This document shows, piece after piece, positions 46,830 to 59,602 of a DNA stretch of 64,000 nt. The translations under genes were made by a program, and so were the position numbers. The stretch is from Stratiolaelaps scimitus (Eukaryota > Arthropoda > Arachnida > Mesostigmata > Laelapidae), in contig JABWDB010000004.1 of the NCBI GenBank assembly GCA_019614645.1, positions 19,592,001 through 19,656,000 on the forward strand, written 5' to 3'. Numbering within the stretch: the first letter of the stretch is position 1; each line of letters starts with the position of its first letter. The notes under the pieces were generated by a model, which worked only from the letters and a program-made list of their open reading frames with translations, made no database searches and was not told where the DNA came from.

Positions 46830-49800
46830 CACACAGCGGGTATAAAAAAAAATGGTAGGTCTTTCACAAAACACATCATGGACAGGACACGGCGAGCGCT
46901 GATCGCGGGTATTGCGGAATATAATCGCCGGCAAAGCTTTCTTGCAGACAGTGCTGAAGTTGTTTGATATCGAGATTGCGCCGCTTGCCTCTTACGGGCT
47001 CGAACCTGCTTGGGAACATCTTTCGCCGGCACGACTCGAGTAGCTGACCGAGTGAAGCCTGCGATTCTGAGAAACGTTAAGGGGTTACACTGCTCGGCAC
47101 GGAATAGATTGATCTACGCGCTTGGCGACAGTCCCTTATTTGTTGAAGATCTGAGACGTCTTAGTTAAGCTACCGGTGACGCCAGCTTACTCAGCATTCA
47201 GTGGGAAATGAGGGGAAGGAAGACGGCAGATATTGACTCTGAATTTCACAATACAGGTGTGATGACTAACGATAAATGGAGGGCACTCACAATAGCACAT
47301 GCGTATTTGTACGTTATGGAGTGCGTGCTATGATGTCAAAACATACTTTCAAAATGGAAAGTCATAACTACCACTGTTCGGAAGAATACACCCGTCGCCC
47401 GATTGTTTTACGCCCCTCGCAAATAAGATCTCGGATGAGTTGAGTGGGGATCTATGGTTCATCACTGCGCTGTTGTTTCTCTGTGTCTGTGTTTCAGATT
47501 GTGGGCCATGCTTCACCACACTGCCCTTCACCTTCATTTCCTCTACTTATGATATTTTTTGCTCCCACGTCCTGTCCGCCTCCTGCCAGCAGGGTACTCG
47601 AATTTAATCGCATTTTACGCCCGCCAACGTATGTCCCTGGTATGATGCACCATCCGTAGACACATACAGTGCTCACCCTCTTCCGTAGGCTCTGCTCTCA
47701 AACGAATGCCTCATTCCCAAATGACTCCCGTTACTCGTTACGTTCGTCTCTCTCTTTGCCCTTGCCATACACATTGTATCTTTCGATGGCGGAGTCTCGT
47801 TGGCATCCAGCCAGCCTGCTGCAGCCGCAGCCAGATTCGCTGGCGGCATCTTTTCCCTTTTTAGAACAACAGCAACCGCGAGCCAGAGCTCTCGCCATCG
47901 TTGCCCGGACCTGGCTACAAACCACCCACATTTTTTCTCGCTCCTCTGTAGCGCTACGGTCGCCAGGGCACACACGCACACACACATCGCCCGCTGCTAC
48001 TATTCTTCGTGAGCGTCAATTTAACAATGTCTTCCGTCTTCTCGAAGCGGACAGGCGGCCCGCAACCTATTCCTTGGACCTCTGCTCCCAGTCACTGGGT
48101 CGTTCGGCAAACGACCAGTGTCCGGCATACCCTTGAACCGGTTCTGCTCTTCGGAAGAGCTGCACCGACGAGGGCGATCTCAGCCTGTAGTTGTTGATGC
48201 TGCCGCTGCCAGCCATAAGTCTGCTGGCTGGGAATCCTTCCCATCGATTCCCAGCCTCTCCTTGACCCCCCCCCCCGGCTAATCTGTGGTTGCCTCCTCT
48301 CTCATAACATTCTCTATCATCCCATTATAGCTGGGAACCTTGCGGAGAACATTCCTACAAGGTTGTGCTAGCACCATCGCCAGGTGAAGGCTGAAAGTGA
48401 AAGAAGAGAGGACGAGTAAAAGCTCCACGTTACATTATTCCCTTGAAACTCGTTGCTTGCCCTAGCGTTTGCTTTTCCCTGCCGCCTGAAGGGAACGCCA
48501 CGACGAACGTGTCTCTGCTCCCGCTTTCCGTCGCCTGACCGCGACAGTCGAATCGAGAAAGGGCGGAACGCTTTTGGCATTCACGGACAGCACCAGAGAA
48601 ATGAACGAGCAGCTTTTGCCATTTCCTTTGACCTCCCACGACAGCTCAACTTCGCCATTCAAGGTTAACATGTATTCTCAAATGGGTAGTCAGGAACGCT
48701 GACGTCCGCAACGTCGGGAATCCTTGCACAGTTGGCCAGAAACACGGTCACTACGGAGGAACAAAGGTCGAGGTATTCATGGCATCGTACCCTGCTAGCG
48801 TTGACGTCTTTGCTCAAGAATACATATATTATGGTGTAATTATTATGGTATGGCTTTTGCTAATGAGTCAGCACGAAGAACTCGCTCAAAGTAAATCTAT
48901 CCCATAGACAAAAAATGTATCATTACATATCCGTCTCACGTCGATTGCACACACAACTTTTGTTGTCAATGATTCCGAGGTACTATATAATACATGTGAC
49001 GTGTAGATAATTTAGTCTATTTCGCCCAAAAAACCACGGTGCAATGACGTGACAAGGTGACCTTCCTTGAGAATCACCTCTGTTCCTTGTAGTGTGCCAA
49101 ATTTCCGGAGGTAGCTCCTTTATTTGAAATGAATGGTATGACACTTCTGGCTTCAAGAAGCTCACATTTGAAATACAATGTTCGAATTGCTGTGAGCTCC
49201 ATTGGGTTCCTGCCACTTAACCTATCTGCATATCTTCTAAAGAGTGTCTCAGCAACAAACCCATATTGAAAGTAATTTGTCGATGACCTCGACGAATATC
49301 ACAATATTTTACAAGCGTGCCAGGATTTGCATATATTTCAAAGCGCGTGAGGAAAATTTCAGAGAAACTTCTTTTTTATTAATATCTGATTAAAACTAAT
49401 CACACTAAAATGTGTTTAGCTCAACAAGTGACTTTACATTTTCCACGTCGAGAATTTATCAGCGCAAGCTGTAGTTAGTGATAAAATAGGCCGTCAGATA
49501 TCTATTGGTGATACATTGGTTATGAATTCGTTTACTAATCATCCGCCTATAGCAGGTTGTTTAATATGGCAACGTGTGAGGAGTACCTACCATCCGTAGG
49601 CCGGCGATAAGGGCCGTGGGTCCTCCGGCCTGCCTCCGAGTGAAGCAACCTTACCGATGAGAGAGAAGCAACACCGGTATCGCCAGGAAACACGCTGAAA
49701 TCCTATTCCCCTCACTGGAGACCCATTGTGATAAAGCCCTTGTGGCAACATCGTTCGGAAAAGGGGTCTTGTCAACTCGAACAATCGTCCTAGTACAAGT

Positions 49801-52800
49801 GTGCTTTCCATGAGAGAGACCCTGGCCAGGGAGAAAGCTTTACGGCGTATTGCAACACATGCATTATGTCGAAAATCGAGTAGAACCCAACGCAAATTAC
49901 CTCGATCAACACAATGTACCAAGGTGAAAATGAACTTTTGAAAACGATTCTACTTACTGACGCTACCCTTTTTAACGGCGAGCTGTCGTTGACAGTCGTC
50001 AATCACGAAAAATATTTTTCCAGCCATAATATTAAAGGTCGTCTCGATCAGTTGAAATACGACACGCATTTAAAATCTTCTGAATATTTCTGTTTTTTCA
50101 TGTGAAGTGTCAAGACAACACAATGAATACCTTATGCCATAGGCAAAACAAATATAAAACACACAGATATGGCGCCTTATTCCAAGGCAAGGAAAGCTTC
50201 GCTTCTCTACGGGGGTAGTTCATGATTCAACTCATCTCACAAAACGTTCTTGGGCTGACTCTCAGGTGTTCCCCTAATGTGACAGTTCACGGCTCTAAAC
50301 CTTTAGGTATTACTGAAAGGACATGTCGGGGCTACATTTGCCTTTTTTGACCTTCTCGTATCTGGCAGGAATCCTAAGGTAAGGAACATGGTAAAGAAAT
50401 CCAAAGATCTCCGACTCTGGTACAATTTGAACCCAAGCCAACTGTCCATAGCAATCCAAGACGCTCACCACTATACTAGCTACGCAAGTGTGAGTCCCGC
50501 GACTTGACATATAAGAGAATTATAAACATCGTAAAACTGCAGTTACTTTAATGGAAGGAATCCCAAGGAAACCTCTACCTTTACGGGACCATTTTAGTTC
50601 ATCTCACGAGGTCGACACCTACGCCTCTGGTGAACTCTAAACACCTGTAGAGCTATGCGGTTAATGCGTGGATCGTCAGTGTCTAGCCAGTGTGAGTCCC
50701 AGCATAAAGTACAGGTACACATACTTGCGCATATCAAACCCCCGAGCAAACCATACTGGGTCTTACAAAGCAAGAGCACATGGTTGGATTTCCATCGTTT
50801 TCTCAACGTTTGAAGCAATCAAGGGCATAGAATGATCGATCGAACATCCTCATGTCAGAATGTAAGGTAGGATGAAATACATAGACGAATAACTAGAAAA
50901 ACTATGCACCTCCTCCATACATACATAGTACTATATATACACTGTAAATATAATAGCAGATCCTTACGAGCTGTCTGCGACAACCGCGTACTGCAGCCTT
51001 CACCGGAGAAGATACATTTGCCGTTGTTGTTGTTTTCGAAAAACACTCGCTTATATTGTTCGAGTGGTCGGTATATGTGCCCAGAACAAGGTGCCCTTTT
51101 AGAATAGTTTTTCCCGAAAATTTACAACTAGTTATAACCTTGCATCCCGTTGGCGTCGGATTGAAATAACCCACGCCGACAAATGGCACCGTTCAGATAT
51201 GAAGTTGTAGTGACTGCAGCAGTCAGTGGTAGAGAACAGTAAACAACGTCAGGGACATATACTAGCATACGAATGAGAGCAATCTGTCGCTAACCTCTTG
51301 TCTCGTCTCGAGAGAATTACCACTCTCAGCAACACATGCGAGCCAGATAGGAGAAAATACCCCCCTGGACACAAACCTTTGAATGCACTCTAGGGTAATC
51401 CGATTAAGGAGTGTGTTCACAACTTCGGTTTGTCGGCCGATTCGGAACGTTTATAGCCGCCTCGAGGAAAACGAACACTTTACAGTGTCGAATATGTACA
51501 CGTATAGATCATATCGATCATACGATAGCAATCGTTGAAAAGAGCCAAATCTGAAACCCGTGACATGGTGGAAATGCCAAAACGAAACAGCGTCGCTTCG
51601 GGGCATAGATACAATGTATGGTAACTCACCACTATAGAAGGTACATTTACCCTATTCGTGCCCAATGCATAGAGCAATTTTTTAGGATGAAGAGTTTTTG
51701 CTGCCAAGTCCTCGGCTGTGAACTGAGTAACGCCTTCAAGTGAGAGCGGGCAAATGCTAAGAAATCCGAACGCTCTCGAGTTCTGAGCAACGAGGTTGTT
51801 TATCGAGCTTCAGCTTGTCAAGTGGTACAAATTCGAATGGCAAAATGTTGGGTGATAACTTCAATCAGCCAGAAGGAAGAATAAGCTCAACATTGTACGT
51901 AGCATTGACACCAGGCGAAAACCTCAAACGACACGTGCATCTATTAGCCAATTGTCGTTGAGGCACACATTATATTTAATATCAATTATATATTATTCTA
52001 TGAAAAATCCACTGAAATAGCAGCAACGTGCCACTGAATAGTCATATTCACAGCGTCAGTGAATCGATACCTCCAAACCGTCCATTGGGTTATCGCGTGC
52101 CCTGCTGAACCTAATGGTACTGATTCATCTCTCACCTCTCGCCGATGGCTCATTGCACCGACCAGTAGCTGTGTATCACATTGTGCACGCTTGGTGACAC
52201 GTTTATTTCACGATCAGAAATGGAAAAATTAGAAGCGTCACTGTGCTCAACAGTGTCATAATAATCTAAATGAAAATCAATGGTTCCCCCCCGTCGTTGT
52301 AAGCAGAATAGCTGTGAGTTGGCCACTCAATCGACGCTGGCCGACGAATGTGTACGATACATATACTATACCTGTCATCTGCTACAGTCATCATCTAGAG
52401 ACTCGAAATGAACGAATCGTGGTTCTCGTCGAACGGGATCGAATTACTCCATACCGTCCCACTTTGTATCAGGTTCGTAATATTTATATCGATAGTTCCT
52501 GTGCTTACACTCGGAACGGGGACCTTATCCAGCTATGCCGTGGTAGCCCGCCCAGGCCATACACATAGACGAAATTAGGCATTCGTAAGGAATTAGTCGA
52601 TCTCTAGCCAGTTAACCTTTACTGGCAGCAGTCGACTGGTATGAATAAAACAAAAACTAGCCAAAGGCTCAACATTTTTACCTCTTTCGTAATGGTGCTG
52701 TAATACCATCGAGGGGTTTAATGATCTGAAACGTCCATTTGAGTGCTCTCCCTCCCTCTCTCTCTCCTCCACATGTTTGTTTGTCAGTTCGTAACACGAA

Positions 52801-55265
52801 CTGACATTACGCATTTCAAGTCATACACTCCAAACGATACTGTGGCGACCCTTACATAATATAATACAAATGGGCATATCAGTCTTAGTTCTCCAGTTCA
52901 TGTAATGGTTTTTGATCGCTGCTGATTCAATAACTCTGTTTAGTCAAGCGGAAGGTCTTACACCGAGATCAAGCCATGTATACCGAGTCATGGAGCTAAT
53001 GGTGATTGATGTACGATACCACAAACTAACACAAATAAAAACCTTATAAATAAAGCGTAGTTACATTCATTTTCAGCAGGTGGGTGAAACCCAGACGTTG
53101 CGGGACTGATTGAAAATTGAAACGATTCCATATGTTGTATAGAAAGAAAGCTAAATGAATTCCCAAGAAACGGGCCCATAACAATATACAGAGTAGCCGG
53201 AGCAGTTACTCCCCCTTGTCTTCCGGTATGGGTGTCCCCTTGTGGCTTTCGCAGCCACTATGACAACAATCGTGGAAACAATTCCCAGCTAACCCAGAAC
53301 TGCTAACGTGTCTTCAGCTTATCTAGCTGGCCCGTTCCCTTTCGAGTTCGTCATCAAGCAAAGAGGCTAACGCCAATTTGCCAGCAGTTTTTCGGCAGCC
53401 ATGAAATCACTCGGCGCGTGGCAGGCAAGAGCGCCACCCAAATCGCTCCTCGTCTCTGGCAGAAGAAGCTCATTCATCGTTCGCTGCAAGCCCTGCTTGG
53501 TCCGACAGCGGCGACCAAGACCAACGGCTTGGTCGCAATCGGCCAACACTCGATCGTTGAGCTCTGAGTTGTCGATTGCTTGCTCGCCCGGTCTATGATT
53601 ACAGATCAACGACGGCATCGTTGTCGTCCATACCCTCAATGAATCCAGCCGCTGTAGTTCTTTCTCACCTCGCGCTGCGCTCTGTCCCTCTCTCTCTCTC
53701 TATCTCTCGCTCTAAATGCGGTCGAGGCGACGGCAATCGTTCTAAGAACAGCAAACGATCCCATCGATGATGGGGACGACTACCGGCGACCACAACGACA
53801 TTGCAAGCACTGTACTAGATATACATATATATATATGTATATAAATATACCTGTGTGTATTAGCCATAAAATTGGTTACTGACATCATCCGCAACGACAA
53901 CGCCAGCGACAACAACAGGAGCAGCCGCTACAACTGCAATAGTCACAGCAGACAAGCCGACCGGCCGACTGGCGCGGAGACAAAGATGAGCAATAGTGAA
54001 TGACTTTGCAGGATGGTGATCTTGATGACGGTGATGAGGAAAACCGCGCCATTCGATTGAGTGATTCCTCTCCCGACTGAGGAAGGTACCACTGATGCTG
54101 GTGTGATAAGACCAAACATGGCGATTCGCCCATCGCATTTTCATTTTAAAGATATAAGTTGATAACCATAATCGCAAGTTCATAATAATAATAATAGCAA
54201 CTCGATGTAGCTCAGAGGTCTATCATGATGTAGTGTTATAGAACCAAGCAAGCTGGCATTGCGACTACCCTGGCTTATGTGCTAAACTACATGGGGCGGT
54301 AGCCGTCTTGTTTTACTCGTCTGAATGCAGGCATCGTTTTTTTCCGTATAGTCTGTATGCACCTCAACATCCTCCGCGGCTTGACGGTAGCTAACGTTTT
54401 CTACCTCCGCCCGTACCCCAGCTAAAAAATGCACTGACCGTGTTCAGTACATATTTAGGCTAACAAGTAGAAAGGATCTCGAGATCAACACACTCGGTCA
54501 CGACAAAGTGGTGCTTGTTGCTCATTCCTCGATCGTGTAGTCTGTCTACGCCGTTGACATTTGTCTACATCGAGGAAACACTGAAAGGATACATCTTATG
54601 TCACTGTTCGAAGGAGAGACGATGGGCACATTATACACAAAGCATACATATCCGTAGCCCTACAACGATTACGGCGCAGAGGAGACTGATCATTCCCAAT
54701 TTGACACTTACACTCGTCGAGCCTTTGATATTCACATGGCCTGCTGCTGCTATCGGCAACTCGACTGTTGTGATTTATCTTCCGTAATCGCAGCAAATAA
54801 CAACAACAGACGTCTGTCGCTTTGACGTACTGGTGTCGCATTGCTTAGCGTTTCGATTATATCCGACCACTAATGAGTCCTACCGGTGTAAAGGTGCACA
54901 GTGTCGAACAAATACGGCTGGATGGCCATTGCAAAATCCCCGAAGTCTCTTTCCGCCTTCAAGCGACATCAACCTACTCCTCACAGTTGGCGAGCATAGC
55001 GGGTGCGGTGTAGGCAGGTAGCCGGGATATGACTCTAGTGCTGTAGTATAAAACGAATAATAATCATTGACATCTACTTTGTGTCATCAATAACAATCCC
55101 ACAACTAAGCCATACTTAATATTACTATTATATAGGTACATATCTAACCAATTCTGCCCTGTGTTTCCCCTGAAGAGCTAAAGCTCTTTACCTATATGGT
55201 ATACTAATCTATAATAATAACAATAATATAGAACAATTCGTTCGCCAATACGACTTACTTATTCT

Positions 55266-55321
55266 TGTTGTAAAGGTACATATACATACATCTATGCTAT
55301 ATGTTGTAAAGGTACATATAC
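55266..55321. repeat. direct repeat of 20 bases, about 43 bp apart
   Basis: TTGTAAAGGTACATATACA occurs twice, separated by related TA-rich sequence. Confidence 0.9.
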
Positions 55322-55429
55322 AGACAAATATCCTATATCTGTGAATGCGTTCTTTCTTCTTATTCGCTGAGCAACGATTACTACTCCAACGATTACAATT
55401 GACTCTCAAAGGTGATAGGTATTACTCAC

Positions 55430-55530
55430 CGAGTTTCACTGTCGGCGGAGCTGCTCCGATATTTCTTTCGTTGTTATTGTTGTTATCGTGCTGCTGCAGC
55501 TGCTGTTCATGTCGCGAGAGAAAGACGAGA
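55430..55530 (-). other. trio: candidate 5' leader exon of trio (right end uncertain)
   Basis: On the minus strand, a CAG- and AAC-rich stretch typical of arthropod 5' leaders runs into a strong donor, CTCG followed by GTGAGTAAT at 55429. It holds a short upstream open frame of 24 codons (ATG at 55510, stop at 55438), so it is not itself coding for Trio. Joined to exon 1 at 38197 it would imply a 17-kb leader intron. The upstream limit is unknown; the same sequence character continues to about 57.9 kb. Supported only by composition and the donor match. Confidence 0.3.
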
Positions 55531-57997
55531 TATCAGCCTTTCGAGGGTCCCCGCTGTTGTTGTTGTTGTTGTTGTTGTTTTGTCGTCGTCGTCGTGTACC
55601 GGCGACGATCGGAGCATACCATCACAATATCCAAAAACACCATCACAAGCACATCTCACTCATTTATATCATCATATGTATACATACATATATAGATATA
55701 TATATATGTATATATACATATAGATACGGGAGCACGAAGTAATTGTTGTTGCTGTTGTTGTTGTTGAGGTTGTTGTGGTCTGTCCAATCCAGACCACTCT
55801 TTCCATGGCGGAGATCATTACGATTCGGCCCACCACCGCATGTGCGTGTGTATTACGTATCCACTCATGCCGCTCTGCTGTTCCTGCTGCCGGCTATCAA
55901 TTCTTTTTTTAATTATCAGCGTTAATTGCATGGCACAATCGGTGTAGCCTCTATCTTTATTTCTTTCATTTGTTCTTATTCCCTTAGTCTAGCGTCCGTG
56001 CCGCTTCAGGACCGACCACCCGTTGATTCGGACAACGCGTTGATTTCACATTGTCACCCGGTTGTGGCCCGGTCGAGCCGACGACAACGATGGGTCACTG
56101 TATTCCAGTGAGCAATGATCTTCATTTCATAAACCTAGTATGTATGTATATATATATCTATATTTATTTTTTCTTATCGATGAAGTGAACGTAGATCGCT
56201 TGTGCCTTGTCGTGTTAGTTGTTCGTCCTCTCATCGACTGATAGACAGAAAGCAGAGCTCTCACACTCTCACATTAACAGGTATTCCGGCACAATTTGGT
56301 GGTTATTATTATCATGATGATGACGGATCGTCTTCGCGCCGTACGGTTCTATTCATGTTCGGTCATCGGCACAATCGGTTCGATCGCATGATGATCTTCT
56401 TTTGCTATTTCGCTCTGTGTAATGTATATATATATATATATCTATATATATATACTCTGCTAATATTATCAATTCATTATTCGTTCCCTAATAGCGAAAC
56501 CTTCCTAGTGGCGGGCCGTGGGACGCTCGAGCTACTGCCCCGCTGCGGTGCTCTCACCGCAAGGGTGGGTGCTACTGGTCGCTGTGTCGTTTTTTCTTGA
56601 CGCTCCCCGTGTTTCGGCGCTTTTAACCTGATCAATTAAATCACATAGCGAATCATGGTAACGGAGTAACGATCATGCAATCAATTCACCATTGCGCCGT
56701 TCTCCCTACAGCATCCAATCATCTGCCGGTGGATACGAACCACCACCGACACCGATTCGATTCATCCACTTCTTGCCTTCGCCGAACGATACCAAGGTGG
56801 CTGGATGAAGTTTGCCGCGTCGTCCTCTAATGTACTTCGAGTCTATATATAATAGTATCTCACTAGCTGCTGCTGTTGTTCCTCGCTCTGCTGACAAATC
56901 GAAGAGATGGGATGTCGTTCGGCGTCTCCTGCGACGCCTCATTCACTTCTCCACCACCACCATCTCACTCGCTCTCACGGCATCTCTCAGTTTCGTCCGG
57001 CTCACGTTGTTGTCGGCACTCAGGGTTTGCATCGCTCCTCCGCTCTAGCCTGGCGTTTCTGTAGAACGTGTGACAGACACAACGCGACACCGACAATCAG
57101 TAAACCTCCCGCCCCCCACACCGGTCCCAACGACGGCGGGTAGTAAACGTAACGCGATAGACAACGAAAGACAACGACAGGCCAGACGTCGTCGTTGCAC
57201 CACTGCTACCACCGCCACCACAATTACCACTGCTACCAGCAATCGTACTCACTCACTCACATACTTATGAGCAGGAGCGGGAACAGCAATCTTCCGATCA
57301 GGAATAGTCCACACTCATTGGGGGGTAGATCGAACAGCTCTCCACTGTACTCCAATCACACTCCGCTATGAGTAGCGGTTGTAGTGGTGTAATGCGGCTA
57401 CTACGAGTGGTGCGAGTGGTAGTATACTAGGCATCTATCTACACACATACGCACAGGGGGGTCAGGCAGCATCAGGCAGGCTAGGCTGGCAGTGCACAGT
57501 GGGTGCAGCCAGGCTGGTGAGCCAGACGAAAGCAGCAGGCGAACAGGCGGCGAACAGTGCTGTAGATATTGGACCAGCAGTCAAACCACACACGAGCAAT
57601 TGCAGTGGCGCTGGATGAGGACAGTCACTCCGCTCCGTTCTTCGGTTCTAGCCGTAGACTCGTTCGCTTGTTGTCGCCAGCGGCAGCTGCGGCTTAGCGG
57701 GGCTATACAGCGGCGGCGGAGGCGGCAGCGGCAGCGGCCGCCGCGGCGCCTGCTACTACTGCTGCTGCGGCGACGACGACGTCGTCGTCTACGACCGTAT
57801 GACCGGCGCCAGCTAGCCAGCCTCGAACGGATATCGATGAGTGTAGATGAGTCGCGCTATTCGTAGTCATGCTATATGTCCCCTAGTGGGGTAAGTAGGC
57901 GGAGACGGAATAGATGTAGTCTGCCCATTCGACGAGCAGTCGTTGCAGGATTGCTAACACAGAAGATGGAAGCGGAGGAGATCGACACGGGAGGAAC
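55531..57997. other. GC- and trinucleotide-rich island, probable leader/promoter DNA
   Basis: Dense AAC/GTT (55555-55579, 55743-55766), GTC and CAG runs, TA runs (55690-55720, 56428-56452) and a GC-rich end (57.6-57.8 kb) with CGG/CAG units. Short open frames on both strands translate to homopolymer-like peptides and are not convincing genes. In the trio direction it lies upstream of the donor at 55429. Confidence 0.4.
55555..55594. repeat. (TGT)n then (CGT)n trinucleotide repeats
   Basis: About eight TGT units followed by four GTC units. Confidence 0.9.
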
Positions 57998-58010
57998 GCC
58001 GCCATATTGG
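57998..58010 (-). promoter_or_regulatory. YY1/Pho-like motif (CCAATATGGCGGC on minus strand)
   Basis: The minus strand reads CCAATATGGCGGC, which fits the YY1/Pho consensus AANATGGCGGC exactly. In animals this element often sits just downstream of transcription starts, in the sense direction. Here that is the trio direction, at the far edge of the GC-rich 55.4-58.1 kb island. A single motif match is weak evidence. Confidence 0.25.
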
Positions 58011-58831
58011 ATCTCGCCCGTGTCGATCAGACAGGACTGTACCAATAGAAGGTTCAACAAGGTGCGCGGGCTTGCCAACGGTAAGCTTGCCAATTCGGGG
58101 GTGGTTGGTATGCTGTGGGTAACGCCCCACACCTCACCGCTAGATACATATATATATATAAGTAGTGATATGTATGAGCTAATCAGTAGAACGGACGAAG
58201 GACCCGAATAGAAGTCGGAGGATGAGAAGAGTGCGACCGGTACCAAGAAGCGCTTAAGATGTGTAGCTACCCCAGGCGCTCTGTAGATGTGTAGCACGTT
58301 TGAGGTGTGTGGCCCCGCGCGCTTGGACGGTCGGGTGCGCCAAGGGGAGGTTGCAGCATTGCGCCAAAGACTGGAGATGACGGTGATGCTGCATGACGCT
58401 TTATGGGGACTGCTGGGTATTGTTGAGGGAGGCGCTAGCTTAATTATGCCCAGGGGGAGGCGATGTGCTCTCGGGTGGCGGTGCACTGTGCACGAGAGCT
58501 GTGGACAACGATAGGCTGCACATGGTGTCGAGCGCGAAAGCTTGGCAGTTACAGAGGAAGGGCAAGCCGGCGCCAGTTTTTGAACTGGAGAATAATAACA
58601 ACAAGAAAATGAAAAAATGTATTGTATAAGGAAACAAACGGTAATACAGGTAAGCTGCGAGAACTGCGCCATAAATATCATACTACTTTAGGTAGTAAAA
58701 TATTAGATACTACAGGTATTGTCCAATGGGTTTTAGAATAATTCAGAAGAGTTTAGACGTTGTTTACAGTTGCTGACTTTGAAGTCCACTGTGGTTTGTT
58801 GAACTGACTAAGATTATTTATCAAAATGAAA
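58011..58831. other. region with a 269-codon minus-strand open frame of doubtful status
   Basis: A frame at 57872-58681 on the minus strand runs 269 codons, Ser/Leu/Pro-rich, with plus-strand frames of 111 and 75 codons over the same bases. It opens with a hydrophobic stretch (MAQFSQLTCITVCFLIQYIF), but no domain is recognised and the composition is what stop-poor GC-rich DNA gives. Left unassigned. Confidence 0.3.
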
Positions 58832-59241
58832 ATCATTCATATAATTTGCACAATTAAAACCATTTACATAGTTTGCACGGTTAACCAAATTCACATCATG
58901 GCAATTATCACAATTCATATAATTATTACAATTAACATAACCTTTACAATTAACATAATTATCACAATTAACATAATTCTTCCAATTAACATAATTATCA
59001 CAATTAAGAGAATTCATATAATTTTCGCAATTAAAATCTTTCATAATTACAGTAATTAGCACCGTTAACATAATTCACATAACTACCACAGTTAACATAA
59101 TTCACATAATTACCACAGTTATCATAATGCACATAATTCCCACAGTTAACATACTTCACATAGTTACCACAGTTAACATAATTCACATAATTGCCACAGT
59201 TAACATAATTCACGTAATTATCGCAATTAACATGACTAACG
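58832..59241. repeat. minisatellite built on a 9-bp unit (18-bp then 27-bp periods)
   Basis: The left part (about 58913-59002) repeats an 18-bp unit such as ATTAACATAATTATCACA. The right part (59064-59225) has six 27-bp units beginning GTTAACATAATTCACATA. Both are built from related 9-mers of the form ATTNACATA. The array is open in frames on both strands because its unit length is a multiple of three. It is a repeat, not a gene. Confidence 0.92.
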
Positions 59242-59554
59242 TAAATTAGATGGGTTCATGTCTGCCAGCCAAAATTAACTATTCCTTCACTAGAAATGGG
59301 GTGAATATGGGTTTCCGAAGGCTGGATAGAAAATATATGTATGCCAAAGATGTGCTGGATATAACATATATTACTATACTGTCAAAGCTGCCCAACCTCG
59401 GATGTCGCTCAAAATTTCAGACGGTAATCGAGTGGTCAACTCAAGGTTGTAGGGTGACGTAGCTGGTTTCCACTGTGAACTACATATGTGAAAGCCGAGG
59501 TAAATCTGCAAAGGGTTTTTGAAGTTCTTTTTCATCTACCTAAGTTAGGCTTGC

Positions 59555-59602
59555 ATGGGAGAAGTTTCCCTTGCCACGTCAAGCAAGGGAAACTTTTCCC
59601 AT
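59555..59602. repeat. hairpin with 20-bp arms and 8-base loop
   Basis: Arms ATGGGAGAAGTTTCCCTTGC and GCAAGGGAAACTTTTCCCAT pair over 20 bases with one A-G mismatch around the loop CACGTCAA. Could be a fold-back element or a structured RNA; nothing shows that it is transcribed. Confidence 0.9.

Larger units (their letters stand above)
43483..55429. other. upstream DNA, no gene seen
   Basis: Mostly AT-rich DNA with isolated short open frames and no known domains. Contains TA runs (44371-44390, 53820-53840), an inverted repeat (45186-45209), CA-repeat patches near 45935-45960 and 47965-47988, GC-richer islands at 47.7-48.6 and 53.4-54.1 kb, and a tandem repeat at 55266-55321. Confidence 0.5.

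Noticed and set aside
49587..49922. Minus-strand 111-codon frame with a phase-1 donor (ATCG then GTAAGG) that could extend the trio N-terminus
   Set aside because: The peptide is Arg-rich and unlike any Trio N-terminus, and a phase match alone has a one-in-three chance.
58814..59213. Open frames of 60-85 codons with repeated Asn-Tyr-Val motifs
   Set aside because: They are the translation of the 9/18/27-bp minisatellite, open only because the period is a multiple of three.
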